Shown piece by piece: positions 18,919 to 27,410 of a DNA stretch of 64,000 nucleotides; the stretch's first letter is position 1, and each line of letters begins with the position of its first letter. Source of the stretch: Archangium violaceum (GTDB taxonomy: Bacteria; Myxococcota; Myxococcia; Myxococcales; Myxococcaceae); the NCBI RefSeq assembly GCF_016887565.1, contig NZ_CP069396.1, forward strand, positions 7,050,001-7,114,000, written 5' to 3'. Below the pieces are notes generated by a model. That model searched no databases, was not told where the DNA came from, and was given only the letters and a program-made list of their open reading frames with translations. The position numbers and the translations under genes are program-made.

Positions 18919-21900
18919 ATGAGTACGAAACCACTGACGGGTTCGCTCCTCGGAGAGCACCTCCTCCAGGTGGAGCCGCCGCTCCAGCCCTTCGTGACCG
19001 AGGGCTGGCGCCGCCGCCCCCACCTCTACACGGGCCGCGCCCTCTCCGCCGAGTCCCTGGCCACCGAGCAACGCGAGCGCTCCGGCCGCCTCGCCCTGCG
19101 CGGACAACTCGTGGCCCCCGGCGTCGTGGCCGGCCTCGAGGTCCACCTGAAGTTCGAGAAGCCCGACGAGCCCGAGCAGCCGCTCATTCCCTGCTTCCAG
19201 ATCAGCCCCGGTATGGGGCTGACCCGCACGGGTGAGGACGTGCTCATTCCCCGGACGCTCCTCGTCCGCGTGGACCAGGTGCCGGCCTTCTGGGCGGAGG
19301 ACGTCCCGGAGTCCTCGGGGTTCGACCTCGGCGTGCTGGCCTACGCGAACGCGAGCACCACGCACGTCGGCCTGCGAGCCGCCGTGCTCGTGCTGGTTCC
19401 CGTGGTGTCGAAGAGGGACGCACCTCCCGACGACCTGAACCCGGCCGAGTTCGACCCGGAGCTCCGCTCCCTCGCGGACCACCGGCTGGTGGATGGCTGT
19501 GTTCCGGTGCTCTTCGCCTGGCCCTGCAAATGGCCCATGCCCGAGCCCGAGCAGGAGCTCCAGTGGCGCAACCGCCTGGCCTGGACGGTCTTCGAGTGCG
19601 AGCGCCTGCGTGCGCATGGGGCGTGCGCCCCCTGGGAGAAGCTCGGCGTTCCCATCGCGCTGATCGGCTTCGATCCTCCCGGCCACGTCGGCTCTCCCGC
19701 CAGGCCCCTCTTCGTGGACCGGGCCGCCGTGGTGCGCGCTGGTGGAGCGCCCCGGAGCCGGACCCCGCTCCTCGAGAAGCGCGGAACGCCCCTGCTCTGG
19801 CAGTCCCGCATCCAGCAGTTCTCCGAGCACCTCGCCACCTTCTCGCCCCTGGAGCTCACCAACGGCACCGCCCTCAAGTCCTTCGCCTTCCTGCCGCCGG
19901 TGGGCACCCTGCCCAAGCACGCCCTCAACCCGCTCCAGTGGACGCCCGGATTCTTTCCCGGGCCCTTCGTCCTGGATGCGGCACCCGTTCCCCTGGAGCA
20001 GCTCGACGCGGTGGCGTTCGCCAGCGCCTCGCTCGCGCCGCTGGACACCCAGAAAGAGGAGCGCGTGCGGGTGCTCGTCCCCGTCCCCGAGGCGCACTTC
20101 GATCCCCGCCTGCTGTACAGGGAATCCGTCGACAGCTCCTTCGACAAGGCGATCACCGATGCGCTCGAGGGGCTCGGCAAGTGGCTGAAGCGGCGGGAGG
20201 ATCTGCGCGCGAAGGCGAACGTGCTGCTGAAGGCGCTCGACGGCCAGAACTCGTACCAGTACCCCGCCTACCCGGGTTCGGATCCCGACAAGGTCGATGG
20301 GGAGCAGATGAGCGACGAGGATCCCATCCCACCCGAGGGCTCCTACGAGACGGAGGGACAGACGGTCCCCCTGCTCGACCGGACCTTGTGGCTGTATGGC
20401 GCCTGGTCGGAGCAGGCCTCACTGGGATGGGACACCTACAGGGTGTCCACCGCGGCCTCTCCAGACCAGACCCAGTTCGGGATCCTCACGCGCAAATACT
20501 GGTCCTATGGGACTTCCGAGCTGGTCCTGCGGCGCTATTCCAAGGCCACGGGCAAGTTCGCCAACCCCGAGCCCATCTCCTACCCGAGCTCCCAGGTGGA
20601 CTTCAGCCTGATCTGGCTCGGTCAGGAACCGGTGATCGTCATCCTCGCATGGGACATCTTCAAGCAAGCCGATACCCATGTGAGCTTCATGTACCGCAAG
20701 GACGCTCAATCGGCCTGGCAAAGGACCCCTGCCGCCAAGCTGGCGTTCTCCTATCGGCAGCTCAAGCACTTCTCCGCCGTGGCCTGGGGACCCCGGCAGA
20801 TCGATGTGTTCGTGGCCGGGAACAACATGATCCAGAAGGTCACCTGGATCGGCAACGAACCCACGCCCTCGGTCACGATTCAGACCCTGAGTATCTCCAC
20901 CGTACGGGATGTGACGAAGCTCGTGGCCCTCAGCCCGAGCAACGGGCGCATCGAGCTGCTCTATCTGGGACGCGTGAGCAGCTCGACGAGCGAGACCTGG
21001 CTCCACCACCTCTCCGCCCAACACGTGAATGACAGCCCCACATTGACTCCCGCGGTGGGTTCGACCTTCCAGGTGCTCGAGACCAAGAACCTCACCGGCA
21101 AACACCTGTCGGCATGCATCTCCGACACCACGACCGGGCGGATCGACGTCCTCGTGATGGGGGACAACGAGGCCCAGACCAGCGCTGGGAGACAGATCCA
21201 GCACGGGAAATTCGAAGCGAACACATGGTCGATCACGCAGGAGAAGGTGAGTCAGACGAGCGGTGAGGCGATCGTCGCCGTATCGAAGGGCGACAAGCAG
21301 GTTCACGCCTTCTGGTGGAGCAGTCCCAGCAAGTACACCGGGACCGAGCCCCTCCTCATGTACCGCCGCTTCGACGGCAGCCGCTGGCAGCCCTCCGAGG
21401 TCGTGTCGCGGCAGTGGCTCGTCTCGAAGGTCACCTACGGCAACTACTTCATCGTCGACCAGCCTTTCGCCGTCCTGCTCGACGGCACCAACCCGCTCGA
21501 TGTCTTCCTGGCATCCAACAGCGGTCTGCAGCACGTCAAGAAGTTCGCCGACAGCACCAAGGAGACCTTGAGGACGAAGGGCCTCAGGGGGCTCATCAAG
21601 AGCGTCTCGAGCCTCTACCAGGAAGTGGTGAACTTCATCGACCAGGGAACCACCCGGCTGGCTCAGGAGCTCCAGCACGTGCGCCAGCTCATGCTCACCA
21701 GCAGCACGGAGGCCAGCCGGCTCGCCGTCTCCGCGACCCTGGGAAGCACCCTGGTGGACAGCCCGCTGGTGGCTCGGACCACCCTCGACAGCTACCTCAC
21801 GCAGTTCCACCCGCGCTCGAACCTGGCGCTCATCCGCCTGTCGGACGCCATGGAGGCACTGGAACAGGCCACCACGATCCGGCGGGATCTGATCGCGGGG

Positions 21901-23598
21901 CTCGTCCAACTGGTGAGGAGGACCGTGAAGGAGAAGGAGTTCGGGCTCGACGTGACGGGCCTGCTCGTCACGGGGATCTCGAAGATCAACTTCAACAAAT
22001 ACCCGAGGATGGTCAGACTCCTCCCCGGCTGGCGATGGTGGCCCGGCTCGAGATACACCGATACGAAGGTGGTCGATCGCGAGAACATCCGCGTCAGCGA
22101 TCTGGTGTACAGCCAGTCCTCGCTCACGGATCTCCTCCGCCGGCTGGACGAGGAGCCGGAGAACATCCGGCGCGCGCTCACCTCCTCGCGGTTGAGGTGG
22201 ACGGAGTTCGACTACTTCTCCACCTCGGTCCGGCACATGGAGGACATGCTCACCCTGCTCAGGGCCGTGAGGCGCCGCATCGAGCAGCGCATGAGCTCCG
22301 TGAACAACTACAAGGCGACCCTCGGCCAGATCGAGCGCGTGTGGTCCGAGCTCGACACGCGCCTCAAGGCCGTGGACAGCGAGGTGGCCGAGGGCCGCCA
22401 GGATGTCACCGTCGCACGTGCCCTGCGCGACGAGGAAGAGGTGCGCGTCAACACCATCAACCAGCGCCGCCAGCAGGTGTACGACCAGCACGTCCCCTTC
22501 CTCGTCTTCCAGCGCCCGCGCGAGCGCGAGCTCACCCGCGAGGCTCCCTCCCGCCTGCTCGACACGGGCATCGTCGAGGACATCCTCCCCGAGGTGCTCG
22601 CCAGCACCGCGGCCGCGCCTCCAGAGTTGCTCGCCTACCTCGAGCTCGTGCGCGACTCGCCCCTCAAGTGGTTCGCCATCTCCGCCCAACTGCTGCGCGG
22701 GCTCGACCGCATCGAGCTCATCCACCGCACCTTCGTCCGGGCGCAGGTGCGCGCCGTCCAACGGCTCCCCATCCCCCTGCCCATCGTCTCCGGCCGGGCC
22801 ACCACGAGCCTCGCCCTGGGGCTCTCCCGGCTGCTGTCGGCCCGCGAGGATCTCATCGCCCGCCAGCGGAGCACCTTCGTCTACTACCAGCCTCCCGTCG
22901 TCGAGACCCGGACCTGGCTCGAGCTGCAGCAGACGGCCCGCGCGCAGCTGTCCCTGGGGGACATCATGGACACGGCGCATGGCCGCTCGGACGTGAGTCG
23001 CAACGCGGCGACGGAGCTGGAGCACATCTCCCGGGTGGCCACCGGCCTCTACCAGCGCTTCGGCGAGGTGCTGCCCGTCATCCGCCTGGAGTGGGCCGAG
23101 CAGATGAGCCAGTACGACATCCCCGTCAACCTGCGCGACCTCTCGCGGCTCCCGCTCTGGGAGAAGATCGAGGTCACCGACCGGCGGGAGATGCAGATGC
23201 TGGTGGACTGGCTCTTCCAGCGCGTGGTGCCCACCGAGTCCGAGGCCGTGGCGCTCATCAACGACCTGGTGCGCGTGTGCCTGCTGCTGGCCAGCCATGC
23301 GCCCGTCAACGAGCTGCTCTCCGGCCACGTGACCAAACCCACCGTGGCCAAGGTGGGCGGCACCATCGAGCTGGCCGTGGACCCGGCGCGCGTCCGCATC
23401 GGCATGCAGGTGGTGATCCGCTCCGGAGACCACACGGTGCAGGCGGTGGTGGAGGACCTGGCCTCCAACGTGGTGCGCGCGCGCGTGCTGTCGGCGTCAT
23501 CGGAGACGGTGCACCTTCAGGAGAAGGCCTCGGCGCGCTTCGCCGATCCCGCCCGCGGTGCCAGCGCCCTCATGCCCCTCATGGGCTACAACTGGTAA
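18919..23598 (+). CDS. Giant eCIS-locus protein B: paralogue of the preceding gene
   Basis: 1,559 residues, start preceded by AAAGAAAGGTAG. The architecture equals that of protein A: the shared module at residues 25-110 (HLYTGRALSAESLATEQRER), then a conserved N-terminal half. A central propeller-like zone (residues about 484-880) has units such as QIDVFVAG, RIELLYLG, RIDVLVMG, QVHAFWW and PLDVFLAS. A helical C-terminus completes it. The last 370 residues are nearly identical to A, while the propeller zone is strongly diverged. This is the pattern of duplicated receptor-binding proteins with a changed recognition domain. Function beyond that is inferred from context. Confidence 0.7.
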   Translation: MSTKPLTGSLLGEHLLQVEPPLQPFVTEGWRRRPHLYTGRALSAESLATEQRERSGRLALRGQLVAPGVVAGLEVHLKFEKPDEPEQPLIPCFQISPGMGLTRTGEDVLIPRTLLVRVDQVPAFWAEDVPESSGFDLGVLAYANASTTHVGLRAAVLVLVPVVSKRDAPPDDLNPAEFDPELRSLADHRLVDGCVPVLFAWPCKWPMPEPEQELQWRNRLAWTVFECERLRAHGACAPWEKLGVPIALIGFDPPGHVGSPARPLFVDRAAVVRAGGAPRSRTPLLEKRGTPLLWQSRIQQFSEHLATFSPLELTNGTALKSFAFLPPVGTLPKHALNPLQWTPGFFPGPFVLDAAPVPLEQLDAVAFASASLAPLDTQKEERVRVLVPVPEAHFDPRLLYRESVDSSFDKAITDALEGLGKWLKRREDLRAKANVLLKALDGQNSYQYPAYPGSDPDKVDGEQMSDEDPIPPEGSYETEGQTVPLLDRTLWLYGAWSEQASLGWDTYRVSTAASPDQTQFGILTRKYWSYGTSELVLRRYSKATGKFANPEPISYPSSQVDFSLIWLGQEPVIVILAWDIFKQADTHVSFMYRKDAQSAWQRTPAAKLAFSYRQLKHFSAVAWGPRQIDVFVAGNNMIQKVTWIGNEPTPSVTIQTLSISTVRDVTKLVALSPSNGRIELLYLGRVSSSTSETWLHHLSAQHVNDSPTLTPAVGSTFQVLETKNLTGKHLSACISDTTTGRIDVLVMGDNEAQTSAGRQIQHGKFEANTWSITQEKVSQTSGEAIVAVSKGDKQVHAFWWSSPSKYTGTEPLLMYRRFDGSRWQPSEVVSRQWLVSKVTYGNYFIVDQPFAVLLDGTNPLDVFLASNSGLQHVKKFADSTKETLRTKGLRGLIKSVSSLYQEVVNFIDQGTTRLAQELQHVRQLMLTSSTEASRLAVSATLGSTLVDSPLVARTTLDSYLTQFHPRSNLALIRLSDAMEALEQATTIRRDLIAGLVQLVRRTVKEKEFGLDVTGLLVTGISKINFNKYPRMVRLLPGWRWWPGSRYTDTKVVDRENIRVSDLVYSQSSLTDLLRRLDEEPENIRRALTSSRLRWTEFDYFSTSVRHMEDMLTLLRAVRRRIEQRMSSVNNYKATLGQIERVWSELDTRLKAVDSEVAEGRQDVTVARALRDEEEVRVNTINQRRQQVYDQHVPFLVFQRPRERELTREAPSRLLDTGIVEDILPEVLASTAAAPPELLAYLELVRDSPLKWFAISAQLLRGLDRIELIHRTFVRAQVRAVQRLPIPLPIVSGRATTSLALGLSRLLSAREDLIARQRSTFVYYQPPVVETRTWLELQQTARAQLSLGDIMDTAHGRSDVSRNAATELEHISRVATGLYQRFGEVLPVIRLEWAEQMSQYDIPVNLRDLSRLPLWEKIEVTDRREMQMLVDWLFQRVVPTESEAVALINDLVRVCLLLASHAPVNELLSGHVTKPTVAKVGGTIELAVDPARVRIGMQVVIRSGDHTVQAVVEDLASNVVRARVLSASSETVHLQEKASARFADPARGASALMPLMGYNW
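22913..23565 (+). repeat. Long direct repeat, copy 2 (3' part of giant gene B)
   Basis: Partner of the repeat at 18,189-18,840, in the same orientation and reading frame. Most differences are synonymous or conservative. The boundaries are approximate because similarity fades gradually. Confidence 0.7.
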
Positions 23599-23607
23599 GG
23601 GGGAACG

Positions 23608-25404
23608 ATGAGGCGCGTGGGCACCGTCCGTCTGGCGGCCAGGAGCGACGCCCTCGTGCGCCGCGGCGCCCTGCTGCTCGAGGATGCCCTGCGCACCGCC
23701 TCGTTCCCCGACGGCGGACCCGGCCGGGTGCTCCTCATCCGCTCCCTCCGGGTCGGAGTCATCCAAGGCCACCTGCCACCGGCGAGCCTCGCGCTCAGCC
23801 TGGAGCAGCGGGTGCGCGAGCTGGCCATATCCGCCGTGTATGCCGGGGAGGACTCGGCCGCGCATCGCGACGCCGTCTTCTTCCGGGATGACGCGGAGCC
23901 CACCGTCGCGCTCGCGCGGCGGCTGGTGCGCGGAGCGCCCGTGACGGGCTGGTTCTGGCCCCTCGCCGTGCCGGGCTTCCACCCCTCCCAGCCCCGGGAC
24001 GAGTCCCTGCGCCTGGTGCTCGCCACCGCGCTCCGGACGAGCGCCGGACCGGCCGCCGCGATGCGGCTCGTCGAGACCCTGCACGCGGAAGGTGGCCTCG
24101 ACCTGCTGCTCGGTGCCCTGCGGTGGCACGAGGGTCCCGTGCTCCTCCAGTCCCTCGGGAGTAGACCGCCGGGTCCGGTCCTCCCGACCGAGGTGCCGGC
24201 GCCTGGAGAGACGGCGCGAGTGCTTCCCTCCGCCCCGCTGCGCGCCTCGGTGGCCCGGTGGGTGGAGACGTGGGGTGCGGAGGATGCGCGCTCGGTCTGG
24301 CTCACGGCCGTGGCGCTCGTGCTCGAACGGTGGGGGCGCCTCGCGGATGTCCGGCTGGTCGAGCGGGCGGCTCGCCTCGCCGCCGGGCTCGTGTCCGGGC
24401 CGGCCAGAACGGCACGGGGGCGGGACGGACACGAAGCACCGCCCTCCTCCCCCGTTGCGCGCGGCGGCTCCACCGAGGCGCTCCCTCCCGAAGGGAACGG
24501 ACACGAGGGCGGCGTCCCCTCGGCCGACAGCAAGCAACCCACCAGGGTCGCCGCGCCTGAAGAGGACTCCAGGTCCGCGCCCTCCGCTCCACGACACGAG
24601 CCAGGACCCGCTCCCACCACATTGAAGCCTCCCGCCAGCTCCGCCCTCGTGGCTCCCGAACGCCCCGCCCCAGAGGCTCCGGGAATGGAGGCGGGCTCGC
24701 AACCGCGCGCACCGTGGCCGGAGGTCCCTCTTCCCACGGTGGCCGGTGGGCTGCTCTTCCTGGTGCCCGTTCTCGAACGGCTCGGCATCTCCACGCTTCT
24801 CGAAGAGCACCCCTCCCTGCTCGAGCTCGACCTGACGGACCGGCTCCTCTCGTTCATCGCCGAGCGGCTCGGCGTTCCCGCGACGGACCCCTCGCGCGTG
24901 ATTCTCGAGACCCACCTCCGAGGCCCGAGACCCGTTCACTGCCCCTTCGCCCTTCCCGAGCGCCTGCGCACGCAGGTGGCCATCAGGAGGGAGGATGCTC
25001 CCCTGGCCTTCCACGAGGGAGGGCCCCTGGAGCGCACCGTGCTCACCGACGCAACGGGCAGACTCCCCCTCGCCGTCACCTACGGTGTGGAACCCGGAGG
25101 AGCGAACCCTCCGCCGGAGCGCACGCTCGCGCCCGCGCTGCGCGGGGAGGATGACCTCGGACTGCTGCTCCTGGGCCTGAGGACAGCGGCACGGCGGTGG
25201 TGCCGCCGCTACGCACGGCTCGGACTCCACGAGCTCGTGCGCCGTCCCGGACGCATCACGGCGACGCGCACCCATGTCGATGTCCTGTTCGACATCCAGC
25301 AGGCGGACATCCGCGTGCGAAGCGCGGGGCTCGACGTCGATCCCGGATGGGTCCCCTGGCTCGGCCGGGTGGTGAGATTCCATTACCTGCATGGGGAGTC
25401 GTGA
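23608..25404 (+). CDS. Uncharacterised eCIS-locus protein preceding the ATPase
   Basis: 598 residues, ATG at 23608 behind AAGGGGGAA. Three zones are visible. Residues 1-270 form a globular domain (AALRTSAGPAAAMRLVETLH-like helices). Residues 270-365 are Pro/Ala/Glu-rich and probably disordered. Residues 370-598 are a second domain with VAGGLLFLVPVLERLGI and a closing DVLFDIQQADIRVRSAGLDV, then DPGWVPWLGRVVRFHY. No signal peptide is present. The stop at 25404 nearly abuts the AAA+ gene, so the two are probably co-translated. I do not recognise the family and assign no function. Confidence 0.65.
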   Translation: MRRVGTVRLAARSDALVRRGALLLEDALRTASFPDGGPGRVLLIRSLRVGVIQGHLPPASLALSLEQRVRELAISAVYAGEDSAAHRDAVFFRDDAEPTVALARRLVRGAPVTGWFWPLAVPGFHPSQPRDESLRLVLATALRTSAGPAAAMRLVETLHAEGGLDLLLGALRWHEGPVLLQSLGSRPPGPVLPTEVPAPGETARVLPSAPLRASVARWVETWGAEDARSVWLTAVALVLERWGRLADVRLVERAARLAAGLVSGPARTARGRDGHEAPPSSPVARGGSTEALPPEGNGHEGGVPSADSKQPTRVAAPEEDSRSAPSAPRHEPGPAPTTLKPPASSALVAPERPAPEAPGMEAGSQPRAPWPEVPLPTVAGGLLFLVPVLERLGISTLLEEHPSLLELDLTDRLLSFIAERLGVPATDPSRVILETHLRGPRPVHCPFALPERLRTQVAIRREDAPLAFHEGGPLERTVLTDATGRLPLAVTYGVEPGGANPPPERTLAPALRGEDDLGLLLLGLRTAARRWCRRYARLGLHELVRRPGRITATRTHVDVLFDIQQADIRVRSAGLDVDPGWVPWLGRVVRFHYLHGES

Positions 25405-25412
25405 GGGCACCG

Positions 25413-27392
25413 ATGACCTTCGAAAGCCGGAGAACTCACATGGGCACCCCTTTCTCGACGCCCCTCACCCTGAACCACCTGGCCCTGGCGGCCCTGGCGC
25501 GGCAGACCACTGCCGCCGATGACACCCACCTCGAGACCCAGGTCCTGCGCCAGGCCCGAGCCCTGGTGGAGACCCGGCATTCCGACTGGCTCGCGGGCGC
25601 ACGGGTCCTCCTGGAGGAGCCCGCCCCCGTGGACGTGCCCCTCGTGCGGCTCGGCCGGGAGCTGGGCCTCACCCTCCTGGAGCAGCTCGCCGTGGCGCTC
25701 GCCGCGGCCGTGGAGGAGGAGCAACTGGTGGGCCGCGTCCTCGCCTACATCCAGTCTCCCACCGGCACCTCCCGGCCCATGCTGGGCCTCATCGCCTCGG
25801 CCCTCGCCGAGGCGGCGCCCCCGGGCAGCATCCCCCTGCACGCCCTCTCCAATGGCGCCGCCTTCCAGAGCCGGCTCCTCTCCCGGCTCGGCACGGAGGC
25901 ACCCCTCGCCGATCAGTCCTTCGCGCTCCCCCTGCCCCTCTACCTCGCCCTCCGAGGCCAGGATGGCGCGTGGCCCGGGACGACGCTCGGGCTCGGTCCC
26001 TACCCCGAAGTCCCCCTGCCGGCCTCCGTCCTCGAGCAGGTGCGCCGCCACGCGGACACCCTCGCCACCCAACCACGGAGCGCGCTGCTGCTGCGCGGCG
26101 CCTCGCCAGCCGAGACCCGCACCGTGGCGGCCTCGCTGGCCGCCGCGCTGGGCCGCCGCCCCCTCTTCATCGAGACCGACCGGCTCGACGCCCTCGGTCC
26201 CTATCTCCAACTGCGCTCGCTGCTGCCCGTGTTCTGCTTCGACCTGGGCCCTGGCGAGCGCAAGCTGGTGCCGCTGCTGCCCTTCTACGACGGCCCCGTC
26301 CTGCTCACCTGCGGACCGGAGGGCAACCTCGAATGGCCCGCGGGCAGCATGCTCTCCTGGTCCCTGCCCATGCCCCGGCGGGACGAGCGCCGTACCCTCT
26401 GGGAGACGTCGCTGGGCGATGCCGCGCTGGCCGAGCACCTCGCCAGCGCCCACCGCCACCGCGCCGGGAGGATCGCCCACCTGAGCCGCATGGCGCGGCG
26501 TCACGCCGCCGTGCGGGGCCTGTCCAGGCCAGAGGAGCGGGATCTACTGGACGCGGCGTGGTCGGACGAGGGAGGCGGACTGGGCTCGCTGGCCCAGGCC
26601 CTGCCCGAGCGCATCAGCGACGAGGCCCTGGTGGCCCCTCCGCCCATCGCCGCCGAGCTCGAGGCGCTGCTGCTGCGCTGCCGCTCGCGAGACGGGCTGG
26701 CCGAGGGGCTCGGCGCCTCCGCCACGACGCGCTACCGCACCGGGGTGACGGCGCTGCTGGTGGGCCCCTCCGGCACGGGCAAGACGCTGGCGGCGGGCTG
26801 GCTCGCCACGCGGCTGGGCATGCCGCTCTACCGGGTGGATCTGGCCAGCGTGACGAGCAAGTACATCGGCGAGACGGAGAAGAACCTCGCCCAGCTCTTC
26901 GCGCGCGCCGAGCACGCCGAGGTGATGCTGCTGTTCGACGAGGCGGACTCGCTCTTCGGCCGGCGCACGGACATCCGGGACTCCAACGACCGCTTCGCCA
27001 ACGCGCAGACCAACTACCTGCTCCAGCGCATCGAGTCCTTCGACGGGGTGGCGATCCTGACGAGCAACAGCAAGGGCCGGTTCGATCCGGCCTTCATGCG
27101 CCGCCTGGACGCGATCATCGAGTTCCCCATGCCGGGGCCGGAGGAGCGGCGCTCGCTCTGGCTGTCGCACCTGGGCGAGGGGCATCAGGTGGCGCCCAAG
27201 GACCTGAACCGGCTGGCCGCCATGGCGGAGCTGAGCGGCGGACACATCCGCAACGCCGTACTGCTCGCGGCGGTGCTGGCACGCGGGGAGGGACGGCCCA
27301 TCGAATACGCCGATCTCTTGAGAGGCTTCGCGAGCGAATACAGGAAGCTCGGGCGCCACGTTCCAACGGAGTTGCGCCCGGGCGGCAACTGA
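25413..27392 (+). CDS. AAA+ ATPase of the eCIS locus (Afp15/Pvc15-type)
   Basis: 659 residues from the ATG at 25413 (GAGGG 5 bases upstream); an ATG at 25440 with GGAG upstream is equally possible. The C-terminal 230 residues are a classic AAA+ module: Walker A GPSGTGKT at residues 451-458, pore-loop SKYIGETEKNL. Walker B LLFDEADSLF follows near 507-516, sensor-1 ILTSNSK, and arginine residues in FMRRLDAIIEFPMP. The first 420 residues are a winged-helix-like and degenerate ATPase region, as in Afp15. In Afp/PVC systems this ATPase is needed for assembly or cargo loading. It sits late in the operon as usual. Confidence 0.9.
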   Translation: MTFESRRTHMGTPFSTPLTLNHLALAALARQTTAADDTHLETQVLRQARALVETRHSDWLAGARVLLEEPAPVDVPLVRLGRELGLTLLEQLAVALAAAVEEEQLVGRVLAYIQSPTGTSRPMLGLIASALAEAAPPGSIPLHALSNGAAFQSRLLSRLGTEAPLADQSFALPLPLYLALRGQDGAWPGTTLGLGPYPEVPLPASVLEQVRRHADTLATQPRSALLLRGASPAETRTVAASLAAALGRRPLFIETDRLDALGPYLQLRSLLPVFCFDLGPGERKLVPLLPFYDGPVLLTCGPEGNLEWPAGSMLSWSLPMPRRDERRTLWETSLGDAALAEHLASAHRHRAGRIAHLSRMARRHAAVRGLSRPEERDLLDAAWSDEGGGLGSLAQALPERISDEALVAPPPIAAELEALLLRCRSRDGLAEGLGASATTRYRTGVTALLVGPSGTGKTLAAGWLATRLGMPLYRVDLASVTSKYIGETEKNLAQLFARAEHAEVMLLFDEADSLFGRRTDIRDSNDRFANAQTNYLLQRIESFDGVAILTSNSKGRFDPAFMRRLDAIIEFPMPGPEERRSLWLSHLGEGHQVAPKDLNRLAAMAELSGGHIRNAVLLAAVLARGEGRPIEYADLLRGFASEYRKLGRHVPTELRPGGN

Positions 27393-27410
27393 AGACGAGA
27401 GGGAAGACGG

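Noticed and set aside
20419-23433. 1,004-codon minus-strand open frame
   Set aside because: Antisense to giant gene B, with no recognisable domain; the same shadow appears opposite gene A.
23608-25404. Assignment as the missing tape-measure protein
   Set aside because: Tape measures are long, helical and repetitive; this has two compact domains joined by a Pro-rich linker.
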